From Phytophthora quininea (taxonomy: Eukaryota > Oomycota > Peronosporomycetes > Peronosporales > Peronosporaceae), in NCBI GenBank assembly GCA_011947345.1, contig JAAVTG010000289.1, positions 62,001 to 126,000 on the forward strand: 64,000 bases of DNA, written 5' to 3'. Below, piece by piece: positions 1 to 8,367 of this stretch. A model generated the notes under the pieces. It did not search any database. It was not told the DNA's origin and was given only the letters and a program-made list of their open reading frames with translations. The translations under genes were made by a program, and so were the position numbers. Numbering within the stretch: the stretch's first letter is position 1; each line of letters opens with the position of its first letter.

Positions 1-765
1 CAACATTGGTCACGTCGTCCTTTAAGATGTTGGCGCGGTGGCCGGCCGAGTTCCACCACGACGTCATGACGTCCGAGACGCTTTCTTGTCCGGCCGCGAC
101 GTTCTCGGCGGCAACGGTCCAGTCGTAGCCTTGGTCCTCCATGCGGTCCCAAGCTTTCGACCCGTCCGAGCCGTCGTGGGTCATCTTGCACTGGTTGGCC
201 TGGTCTTTCGAGTGCACCAAGGCCGCCGCAACAAGCCTCGTGTCGATGGTCAATGCACTCAGGCCATTCTCAGCTCGGTAGGCGTTAATACTGTCGAGCA
301 TCTCATTGGTCTCAGTGCTAGTAAGTCCGTTGTCATAAGTCGTCGTCGTTTGGTCGGTCTGTGAGGCTTTGGACGTCTGGTCGTCGTTCTGGTCCGGCAG
401 TCCAGTCTTGCCGGTCTTCCCTGATTGGGAGGTCTGGTCGGTCGACCCGGAGCCCGCGGAGAAGCGTTTAATGACGTAGCCGCAGCCCCTCCCCAGTATG
501 TGGACTTGGTGGCCTTCGAGCCGCTCTTGAGCCAGCAGGTGCCGCCTTCGAAATACGTCCACGTCCAGTGTGTGCAGCTCGAGTCGTCGGCGCACAGGTC
601 GCCGCAGACGTCGGGGATGCCTTTGACCGAGTAGATGTCGTCGCCGTAGTAGTCGCAGTTGCCTTCCCACATGACGCGGCCTTGACTGCCGACTTGGAAC
701 GACGCCGCAGAATTCGTCGCGACCGCGACGACGACGCCAAGTGCGAGCGCCTGTGAACGGAACAT
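1..765 (-). CDS. Secreted PAN/Apple-CAP domain protein, 3' end outside window
   Basis: This is a predicted secreted protein of the CAP (SCP/TAPS, PR-1-like) superfamily with an N-terminal PAN/Apple-like domain. The ATG at 765 begins a signal peptide (MFRSQALALGVVVAVATNSA) followed by the PAN-like Cys pattern (NCDYYGDD, DVCGDLCADD, CTHW, GGTCWLK). The frame breaks at about 489-494, where GGGGC lacks one base relative to the CGYV motif of its neighbours. Reading continues in another frame through a Ser/Thr/Gln-rich linker into a CAP domain (AENVAAG, GHRANILK). The window starts before the stop codon. It is one of six related loci in the first 8 kb, and the single-base break could be a consensus error or a real lesion. 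CAP and PAN modules of oomycetes are known in secreted proteins facing the host or environment; the function of this one is unknown. Confidence 0.8.
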
Positions 766-805
766 GGTGATGCAAAGGGTTTCCACCGAGTGTTGCGGGC
801 TGGGT

Positions 806-824
806 GTCGAGTTGGGAAATGAGC
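806..824 (-). promoter_or_regulatory. Initiator-like element of the PAN-CAP gene at 765
   Basis: On the minus strand this reads GCTCATTTCCCAACTCGAC, close to the oomycete core promoter initiator consensus (GCTCATTYYNCAWTTTNYY). It lies about 40 bp upstream of the ATG. Assigned by motif similarity only. Confidence 0.5.
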
Positions 825-1336
825 AGGAATTGAGATTTGACCGCCCAGTTTTCGGGACGACCAGCAAAGGCAAAGGAGGGACTGCAGGAGCAGCGCTCCA
901 GCTCTAGCGATCTTCGGGCTGTGCACCCAGCTGGCTGTCAATGAGTTGACGTCCGGCGAGATCAACGTGGCGATTGCACTGCATCAATTTTACCGTAGGA
1001 GAGCGACGACGGGGTTTACCCACGTGACGGTCTCCGCTATTCTACACCCGGTCAACAGGATGTATAGCTGAAGCGCGAGGGATCTTCAAGAGCCGGAAAA
1101 CAAAGGTAAAAGCGCCTGCCTGAATCGACTAACGTCATTTCAATGGTGTGGGGGCTTGCAGTGGATACTTGCAGTGTACTTTTACTCTCCAAGACTTACG
1201 GAGGATAGCGGAGGCTTCATCACTGCAACGGCAAACCAACAGACCTTTGCAGACAACGAAAACGTATATACATTGATCACTTTTACGCTGCTACATCCAC
1301 TCTACGCGTCGACAACTACACGCAACCATCTTATCT

Positions 1337-1355
1337 CTACGCTTCCTTCGCGTAG
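1337..1355 (-). other. 3'-flank hairpin of PAN-CAP gene 2
   Basis: A perfect 6-bp stem CTACGC/GCGTAG with a 7-base loop, 65-83 nt past the stop of the gene at 1420-2154. The same hairpin recurs behind the PAN-CAP genes at 2980 and 7021, so it looks like a family 3'-UTR element, perhaps for mRNA stability or 3' end formation. Confidence 0.5.
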
Positions 1356-1419
1356 GCTACAAACACTAACTAAACGCACCAACTTCCAGCAACTCACTAC
1401 ACAACGACAATTTCTGCAT

Positions 1420-2154
1420 CTACTGCGAACGGCCAAAGTCTTGCGTCCAGTACGTGGCGTAGTTGCTGCAGCCGTTGTTGACCGCCTTGCCGAAGCCCAC
1501 GTTGGTCACGTCCTTGTTGAGGATATTGGCTCGATGGCCGGCCGAGTTCCACCACGAAGTCATGACCTGTGAGACGCTCGTCTGTCCTGCGGCGACGTTC
1601 TCGGCTGCCGTGCTGAAGTCGTAGCCCTGCGCCTTGATGCGTTCGCCCATCTTGGAACCGTTCGATCCGGTGTGTGTCATTTGGCAGTTGTTGGCTTGGT
1701 CTTGTGAGTGCAGTTGAGCCGCCGTCGCCAGCCGGTTGTCAATGGTGAGCGCAGAGAGACCGTTCTGTGCTCGGTAGTCGTTGACCAGACCTAGCATTTC
1801 GGCGATCTCAGACGTCGACAAACCGCTGCTGGTAGTCGTCGACGGCGCCTTGGTGCGCGACATGACGTAGCCGCAGTTGACTCCGTATGCAGAGTTCTTG
1901 GTGGACACCTTGCCGTATTTGAGCCAACACGTGCCGCCGTTATAGTTGTTCCAGGCCCAGTGCGTGCACGTTAAATCGTCGGCACAGAGGTCACCGCAGA
2001 CGTCCGGGATGCCGTGCACCGACCGGTAGTCGTTGGCTTCGTAGTCGCAGTTGTTCTCCCACATCACGCGTCCTTCACTGCCGGTTTGGAAACTTGCTGC
2101 CGTTGACAAGAGCGACAGGGTGGCGATGGCCACAACGGTGCTGAGGTGCGTCAT
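1420..2154 (-). CDS. Secreted PAN/Apple-CAP domain protein, intact
   Basis: A 244-residue protein in a single uninterrupted exon, the only complete unbroken member of the local family. A signal peptide ends near residue 20 (MTHLSTVVAIATLSLLSTAA). The PAN/Apple-like domain covers about residues 22-97 (NCDYEAND, DVCGDLCADD, CTHWAW, GGTCWLKYG, CGYV). A short Ser/Thr linker follows. The CAP domain runs from about residue 118 to the end, with QLHSQDQA, the conserved Glu of AENVAAG, SAGHRANILNKDVTNVGFG and the terminal NYATYWTQDFG. Known CAP proteins bind sterols or lipids and include plant PR-1; known PAN modules bind carbohydrate or protein. A wall- or host-facing secreted role is inferred. The start is supported by an initiator-like element at 2183-2201. 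Confidence 0.88.
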   Translation of the reverse strand: MTHLSTVVAIATLSLLSTAASFQTGSEGRVMWENNCDYEANDYRSVHGIPDVCGDLCADDLTCTHWAWNNYNGGTCWLKYGKVSTKNSAYGVNCGYVMSRTKAPSTTTSSGLSTSEIAEMLGLVNDYRAQNGLSALTIDNRLATAAQLHSQDQANNCQMTHTGSNGSKMGERIKAQGYDFSTAAENVAAGQTSVSQVMTSWWNSAGHRANILNKDVTNVGFGKAVNNGCSNYATYWTQDFGRSQ

Positions 2155-2182
2155 GTCTGGCGGTGGAGCTTGTGACTTGGAA

Positions 2183-2201
2183 GGTGAATTGAGGAATGAA
2201 A
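2183..2201 (-). promoter_or_regulatory. Initiator-like element of PAN-CAP gene 2
   Basis: Minus-strand TTTCATTCCTCAATTCACC matches the oomycete initiator consensus well, about 30 bp upstream of the ATG at 2154. The inverted-repeat PAN-CAP genes carry nearly the same sequence at the same distance. Confidence 0.6.
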
Positions 2202-2847
2202 TGCGTTCGCGGACACCAAAAGCGTTGAGGAGCTACGGACTGAAGATCGTCGTCGATTGAACGACAGCGGAGTGAAAAGGATGGCAAAGGTTAACGGGCC
2301 CAGATGTCGCGATCGTCGAAGCAGCTAAAGGATTTCCTCCTCGGCGGCACTTAACGACTGCCGTATCAGGCATGACGCAAACAGCAAAGTATTAATGAAA
2401 AGGCTGGGGTTTGTATTCGTAAAGTCGAGGATCTTCGGTTGTCATGTGGCAGGTTATGATCCTTGTGCCTCCCAAGCAACGAACGGGACAATCCACTCGG
2501 CTGTTAGAGATGTCAAACCAGTTTGCAACGCGTGCGAAGCTCTATAGTGCTAATTGTGCTGACGAATTCATTGCTTCAAGATCTTCTTGACAGGATATAC
2601 GTTCAAGTTTGTTTGAAGGCAGTCACAAATTGGTTCGAGACTTCTTCAAATTTGTCACTCTACTCTCTTCAACACGGGTTATCAGCAGTACGAAGTGGCA
2701 ACGGTATGGCACCTTTTCCTCTTCCGGTCTGGTAAACCACGACAAAGGCGAGCAAAGTATCCAACAGAATGGAGCAGACACCAGCGTTTTGCAAACTGCA
2801 TCTCGACATTTATGCTTACACCACCTTTACGGCACTAGACATCCATT

Positions 2848-2909
2848 CTACGCTTCCTTGGCGTAGAGACTACTCCATCGTTATGATATGCTATGCTTCC
2901 TCCGCGTAG
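2848..2909 (-). other. Two 3'-flank hairpins of PAN-CAP gene 3
   Basis: CTACGCTTCCTTGGCGTAG (2848-2866) and CTATGCTTCCTCCGCGTAG (2891-2909, one G-T wobble) form two small hairpins about 71-132 nt past the stop at 2980. They match the hairpin behind the gene at 1420 and are mirrored at 7092-7153. Confidence 0.5.
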
Positions 2910-2979
2910 ACTACTAGACTGACTCACTTGATAACATCCAGAACGCAACGACAAACAACATACCAGACACTCCGACCGC

Positions 2980-3845
2980 CTACTTCAGACGGCCAAAGTC
3001 CTGCGTCCAGTACGTGGCGTAGTTACCGCAGCCGTTGTTGACCGCCTTGCCGAAGCCCGCGTGGGTGATGTCCTTGTTGAGGATATTGGCGCGGTGCTCG
3101 GGCGAGTTCCACCACGACGTCATGACTTCCGACACGCTCTTCTGTCCTGCGGCGACGTTCTCGGCCGCCGTGCTGAAGTCGTAGCCCTGTGCCTTGATGC
3201 GGTCACCCATCCTTGAACCGTTCGATCCGGTGTGTGTCATTTGGCAGTGGTCGGCCTGGTCTTGAGAGTGGAGCTGCGACGACGTCACGAGGCGGTTGTC
3301 GATGGAGAGTGCGGGGAGACCGTTCTGCGCTCGGTAGCTGTTGACCCGGCTGAGCATGTCGCCCGTGTCGGAAGCCGACATCCCGCTGGTCGGCGTCGAA
3401 GGGCTGGGCGTCGTCGTCGGTGCCGGAGCCGGTGCATGTGGAGGCGTCGTTGGGGCCGGTGTGGGCGCCGGGGAGGTGCTGATTGAGCGGCGGAACTGCA
3501 AGGGGTTGTCGGTGACGGTGTCGCTGGGAAACGGGTCGACACGTAGCCGCACTGCACACCCCACTTGGCCTGCTTGGTCGACACCTTGCCGTACTTGAGC
3601 CAGCACGTGCCGCCGTTGTAGTTGGTCCAGGACCAGTGCGTGCATGTCGGGTCATCAGCGCAGATGTCTCCGCACACTTCCGGGATGCCGTGCACCGACC
3701 GGTAGTCGTTGGCGTCGTAATCGCAGTTGATGTCCCACATGACGCGGCCGCCACTGCCTGGCTGGTAGCTCGCCACCGTCGGCAGGTGCGAGACCGCGGC
3801 GACTGTCGACACTGCGATGAGTGCAATGGGATTGAATCGTGTCAT
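2980..3845 (-). CDS. Secreted PAN/Apple-CAP protein, inverted-repeat copy A
   Basis: The protein has a signal peptide (MTRFNPIALIAVSTVAAV), a PAN/Apple-like domain (NCDYDAND, EVCGDICADD, CTHWSW, GGTCWLKYG, CGYV), a long Pro/Thr/Ala linker unlike the short linker of the gene at 1420, and a CAP domain (QLHSQDQADHC, AENVAAGQ, PEHRANILNKD, YATYWTQDFG). The PAN and CAP parts lie in different frames. Two readings reconcile them: a 47-nt GT-AG intron at 3496-3542 (donor GTGTCG, acceptor TTGCAG), giving 272 residues, or one missing C in the CCC near 3529, which also restores the frame and keeps the codons homologous to the neighbour. The copy at 6156-7021 shares the same break. A linker this Pro/Thr-rich is probably O-glycosylated, which is inferred. 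Confidence 0.82.
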
Positions 3846-3872
3846 GATGTGGAGCTGTTGTGGCTCGGACAA

Positions 3873-3891
3873 GGTGAATTGAGGAATGACT
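3873..3891 (-). promoter_or_regulatory. Initiator-like element, PAN-CAP copy A
   Basis: Minus-strand AGTCATTCCTCAATTCACC, 28 bp upstream of the ATG at 3845, matches the oomycete initiator and is almost identical to the element at 2183-2201. Confidence 0.6.
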
Positions 3892-4639
3892 TGACGGGCC
3901 ATCAACGTCGACGAAACTCAAGATCGACCGTTTACCAGCTCGAAGGCATGACAGGCCATCTGCACTGAGGCGGAAGTAGGGCACATGGTCGTCAAACAGT
4001 TGTCGCGGGTGCTGTTAGAGTCGACCCCACAGCAGTGTCCAGGAATGAGGTGGAGCACTGGATTGTGCCTTACGAGGATAAGAATGGCGGTATCCGCGCG
4101 CGCCGTCGACCCGACTGCTGTCGTCCGTATACTGGTGCTCCGCGGACAGCAAAGTGATCTCGTTATCAAACAACCCGGTGGTGAAAAGGCTCTTCTGCCT
4201 TGGTAAAGTCGAGTGATCGGCCGCTTTCAGGTGGTGGGGGCAGCCTCAGCATTCGCTCCGTTCGACCCACAAACGCCAGCATCGAGTTAAACACGCCACC
4301 AGAAGATCACAGGACAACGTGCGAGCACGCCACCTATTATAATATCGGCGACCGCGCGGTGTTGGCATAAATGGTGTCGCGACATGGAACTACTACTTCT
4401 GCAATGGCGTTCACTTGAAGGGGATCTCGATGACGGTTCTTGTCGGGTCTGGATGAAAGCGGGGCACATGCAGTCAATAGTAGAGCCAGAAAGAATAGCG
4501 AGGCAGATCGACCAAACGTTTGCTAAGAGCATGAAGTTTGCCGAGTCGCACCTCACGACTTGTCACGCTAAGTCCACGCTTTGACAGCGTACACTACACA
4601 GCGATATCTGCGTTAGGACCCCAACTGTGGACGACCAAA

Positions 4640-5300
4640 GTCCAGCGTCCAATACGTTTGCGTAGTTGCCTCGTCGCGAGTTGATAGCCTCACCGAAGCC
4701 GACGTTCGTCACGTCCCGGTTGAGGATGTTGGCTCGATGGCCGGGCGAGCTCCACCACTTCCGAGACGCTCCTTTGTCCAGCGGCAACATTCTCGGTGGC
4801 GGTTCGGAAGTTATAGCGTTGGGCTTTGACCCGGTTGCCCACCACGGAGCCGCTCGATCCTGTGAGACTCATTTGGCAGTGATCGGCTTAGTCTTGGGAG
4901 TGAAGTCCGGCTGCGGTGGGTAGTCGACTGTCGATGCAGAGTGCACGGAGACCATACTGGGCGCGGTACGCGTTGACCTTGGCCAGCATGGCAAACACGT
5001 CCGCACTGGACAGACCCGTTTGAACACCCTGATCCGCCAGAGACCTTCCGTGCAGAGCGGGCGACGACACGACGTAGCCGCAGTTGACTCCCCACTTGGC
5101 TGCCTTGGAGGATCGCGTTCCCTTCTTGAGCCAGCAGATTCCGTCGTTGTAGTTGCTCCAGGTCCAGTGCGTGCAAGTGACCTAATTGACGCAGACGTCT
5201 CCTCAGACTTGCGGGATGCCTTTCAAAGATCGGTAGTCGTTGCCGGCGAAGGTGCAATTTACTTTCACGTCGACGGGTCACACCTGCTTGAGAGATTGGT
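4640..5300 (-). pseudogene. Decayed PAN-CAP gene in the inverted-repeat spacer
   Basis: PAN-like (TFAGNDYRSLKGIPQV, CTHWTWSNYN, CWLKKGT, CGYVV) and CAP-like (SRLPTAAGLHSQD, ENVAAGQRSVSEV, SPGHRANILNRDVTNVGFG) segments are recognisable but broken. Two in-frame stops fall inside the PAN part, at the positions of expected Cys-Gly and Cys/Asp codons. Another stop follows HSQD, the segment before the WW/SPGHR motif is shifted, and an extra base precedes the TYWTLDFG end. No signal peptide is found upstream. The multiple independent lesions make this a genuine pseudogene, unlike the single-base breaks of the neighbours. Confidence 0.85.
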
Positions 5301-6109
5301 TTGCCAGCGAAAGCTATCGCTACGCGAAAAGCTACAGACCAGAATTGAGCACCGTTGGTTAAAATCAACCTGACAATGCTGTAGTTGCTATCCACATCTC
5401 GTGTTTTCTGGTCCAGCAATTACACGGAGGGCTGCGCAAACTGCGCAATTTCGCTGCGACTGTGCAAACTTCATGCTCTTAGTTTGGTTCGATCTGCCTC
5501 GCTATTCTTTCTGGCTCTACTATCGACTGCATGTGCCCCTGCTTTCATTCAGACCCGACAAGAACCGTCATCGAGATCCCCTTCAAGTGAACGCCATTGC
5601 AGAAGTAGTAGTTCCATGTCGCGACACCATTTATGCCAACACCGCGCGGTCGCCGATATTATAATAGGTGGCGTGCTCGCACGTTGTCCTGTGATCTTCT
5701 GGTGGCGTGTTTAACTCGATGCTGGCGTTTGTGGGTCGAACGGAGCGAATGCTGAGGCTGCCCCCACCACCTGAAAGCGGCCGATCACTCGACTTTACCA
5801 AGGCAGAAGAGCCTTTTCACCACCGGGTTGTTTGATAACGAGATCACTTTGCTGTCCGCGGAGCACTAGTATACGGACGACAGCAGTCGGGTCGACGGCG
5901 CGCGCGGATACCGCCATTCTTATCCTCGTAAAGCACAATCCAGTGCTCCACCTCATTCCTGGACACTGCTGTGGGGTCGACTCTAACAGCACCCGCGACA
6001 ACTGTTTGACGACCATGTGCCCTACTTCCGCCTCAGTGCAGATGGCCTGTCATGCCTTCGAGCTGGTAAACGGTCGATCTTGAGTTTCGTCGACGTTGAT
6101 GGCCTGTCA

Positions 6110-6128
6110 AGTCATTCCTCAATTCACC
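6110..6128 (+). promoter_or_regulatory. Initiator-like element, PAN-CAP copy B
   Basis: AGTCATTCCTCAATTCACC, the mirror of 3873-3891, 28 bp before the ATG at 6156. Confidence 0.6.
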
Positions 6129-6155
6129 TTGTCCGAGCCACAACAGCTCCACATC

Positions 6156-7021
6156 ATGACACGATTCAATCCCATTGCATTCGTCGCAGTGTCGACAGTC
6201 GCCGCGGTCTCGCACCTGCCGACGGTGGCGAGCTACCAGCCAGGCAGTGGCGGCCGCGTCATGTGGGACATCAACTGCGACTACGACGCCAACGACTACC
6301 GGTCGGTGCACGGCATCCCGGAAGTGTGCGGAGACATCTGCGCTGATGACCCGACATGCACGCACTGGTCCTGGACCAACTACAACGGCGGCACGTGCTG
6401 GCTCAAGTACGGCAAGGTGTCGACCAAGCAGGCCAAGTGGGGTGTGCAGTGCGGCTACGTGTCGACCCGTTTCCCAGCGACACCGTCACCGACAACCCCT
6501 TGCAGTTCCGCCGCTCAATCAGCACCTCCCCGGCGCCCACACCGGCCCCAACGACGCCTCCACATGCACCGGCTCCGGCACCGACGACGACGCCCAGCCC
6601 TTCGACGCCGACCAGCGGGATGTCGGCTTCCGACACGGGCGACATGCTCAGCCGGGTCAACAGCTACCGAGCGCAGAACGGTCTCCCCGCACTCTCCATC
6701 GACAACCGCCTCGTGACGTCGTCGCAGCTCCACTCTCAAGACCAGGCCGACCACTGCCAAATGACACACACCGGATCGAACGGTTCAAGGATGGGTGACC
6801 GCATCAAGGCACAGGGCTACGACTTCAGCACGGCGGCCGAGAACGTCGCCGCAGGACAGAAGAGCGTGTCAGAAGTCATGACGTCGTGGTGGAACTCGCC
6901 CGAGCACCGCGCCAATATCCTCAACAAGGACATCACCCACGCGGGCTTCGGCAAGGCGGTCAACAACGGCTGCAGCAACTACGCCACGTACTGGACGCAG
7001 GACTTTGGCCGTCTGAAGTAG
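6156..7021 (+). CDS. Secreted PAN/Apple-CAP protein, inverted-repeat copy B
   Basis: Mirror copy of the gene at 2980-3845 with the same domain order: signal peptide, PAN/Apple-like domain, Pro/Thr linker and CAP domain ending in TYWTQDFGRLK. It has the same frame change between PAN and linker, explained either by a 47-nt GT-AG intron at 6459-6505 (join 6156-6458 and 6506-7021, 272 residues) or by one missing base in CCC near 6472. The few replacements relative to copy A are conservative, which suggests both copies remain coding. The two genes diverge from the repeat centre with separate but near-identical promoters. Confidence 0.82.
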
Positions 7022-7091
7022 GCGGTCGGAGTGTCTGGTATGTTGTTTGTCGTTGCGTTCTGGATGTTATCAAGTGAGTCAGTCTAGTAGT

Positions 7092-7153
7092 CTACGCGGA
7101 GGAAGCATAGCATATCATAACGATGGAGTAGTCTCTACGCCAAGGAAGCGTAG
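7092..7153 (+). other. Two 3'-flank hairpins of PAN-CAP copy B
   Basis: Mirror of 2848-2909: CTACGCGGAGGAAGCATAG at 7092-7110 and CTACGCCAAGGAAGCGTAG at 7135-7153, downstream of the stop at 7021. Confidence 0.5.
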
Positions 7154-7349
7154 AATGGATGTTTAGTGCCGTAAAAGGTGGTGTAAGCATAAATGTCGAG
7201 ATGCAGTTTGCAAAACGCTGGTGTCTGCTCCATTCTGTTGGATACTTTGCCCGCCTTTGTCGTGGTTTACCAGGCCGAAAGAGGGAATTGATGCTCTTTA
7301 CTACGGTGTATCAGGATACGAGAATTACAAAGTAGATAGCGATAGCCGA

Positions 7350-7950
7350 ACGATAACTGACTGCCGAAGTCCCGCGTCCAATAGGTCCCGAAGTTGTCGT
7401 TGACGGTCTTGGCAAAGCCGACGTTCTTGACGTCTTTGTTGAGAATGTTAACGCGGTGGTCCGGGAGTTCCACCACGACGTCATGACCGAGCTCACACTG
7501 GTCTGCCCTGCAGCGACATTCTCTGCAGCCGTGTTGTAGTTGTAGCCTTGTGCTTTTATCGAATCAACGAAACTCGAGCCACCGGAGTTAGTATGGATGA
7601 GCAGGCAGCTAGTCGCTGGAACTGCGAGTGAAGTTGCGCTACTGTCACGAGTCGATAGTCGATCGTCAGCCCAGCCAGTTCGCTCTGAGAGCGCAAGGTG
7701 TTGACCCTACCGAGCATGCCCGCCATGTCGGAGGTAGACATGCTACCAGTGCTACTGCTAGTGCTACGTGAGACGACGTAGCCGCACATAGCTCCCCAGT
7801 AGGTCGTCTTGGCGAATCTAGTCCCCTTCTTGAGCCAACAGGTCCCGCCATTGTAGCTATTCCACGTCCAGTGCGTGGAAGTCGCGTCGTCGGCACAAAC
7901 GCCGCCGCACAAGTATGGGATAGTACGAGCCAACGCCTCCCCGGTCGAAG
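7350..7950 (-). pseudogene. Decayed PAN-CAP gene, body
   Basis: The PAN second half (CGGVCADDATSTHWTWNSYN, GGTCWLKKGT, CGYVV) and a CAP domain (SELAGLTIDYRLVTVAQLHSQ, then SVMTSWWNS, then NILNKDVKNVGFAKTVND and TYWTRDFG) lie in three frames with sequence missing from the CAP core, and one PAN Cys is replaced (TSTHW for TCTHW). The gene has no signal peptide on this strand: its 5' part lies inverted immediately upstream at 7953-8095. Confidence 0.82.
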
Positions 7951-7952
7951 AA

Positions 7953-8095
7953 ATGCTCAGCCTCGTTCGCTTTACTTTCATCGCGTCGGCTACGATAGCA
8001 ACGCTCTTAGTACCGACGACTGGCGGCTTCCAACTCGGTAGTGGTGGACGTGCCATGTGAGAAAGCGATTGCGACTTTGCTGGCAACGGCTAGCA
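7953..8095 (+). pseudogene. Inverted 5' fragment of the decayed PAN-CAP gene
   Basis: On the plus strand an ATG at 7953 encodes a signal peptide (MLSLVRFTFIASATIATLLV) and the start of a PAN domain (GFQLGSGGRAM, then a stop replacing the family Trp codon, then ESDCDFAGNG and a second stop). This is the exact part missing from the pseudogene body at 7350-7950 but in the opposite orientation, so the 5' end was flipped after the gene formed. Confidence 0.8.
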
Positions 8096-8367
8096 GAATT
8101 AAATAGTGAACGAATGGTTAGCTCAAGAGCTGGTCTACTGTGGTTACCAGTTGAAGATGAAGGCATCTACTGAAGTTTTCGGGATCGATCAATGTAGAGC
8201 TATGGGGTAAGTTCTGGAACGGATCTCTCAAAGGCACCGGAAATGTGCGGTGCTGCAAGATCGGTAGACGAACACTTCAGCATGAAACCGTCTCTGCAGA
8301 AAATCATGGAATTCGTTTATTTCCGAGTTTTTCGATGCAGCAATCCAGTTCACAAAGCGTCATCAGA

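Larger units (their letters stand above)
2155..2979. other. Gene-free interval between PAN-CAP genes
   Basis: AT-richer sequence without a credible ORF. It holds the promoter of the gene at 1420-2154, the outer end of the left inverted-repeat arm (from about 2715) and the two 3'-flank hairpins of the next gene. Confidence 0.6.
2715..4552. repeat. Inverted repeat, left arm (carries a PAN-CAP gene)
   Basis: Reverse complement of 5455-7286; for most of its length position x pairs with 10001-x. I count about ten scattered substitutions and small indels near the inner edge, so identity is about 99 percent. The arm holds a whole PAN-CAP gene, its promoter and its 3' hairpins, and about 700 bp of non-coding sequence beyond the 5' end. 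The spacer (about 4553-5454) holds a decayed PAN-CAP gene. Confidence 0.92.
5455..7286. repeat. Inverted repeat, right arm (carries a PAN-CAP gene)
   Basis: Reverse complement of 2715-4552. Differences include two substitutions in the signal peptide codons (IALI versus IAFV) and a Gly/Ser change in NNGC(G/S)NY near the C terminus, so the arms have begun to diverge and are not one sequence assembled twice. Confidence 0.92.

Noticed and set aside
4287..5714. Short ORFs of 73-109 codons mirrored in the two inverted-repeat arms.
   Set aside because: They appear twice only because the DNA is duplicated, contain no domain, and lie in the upstream flanks of the PAN-CAP genes.
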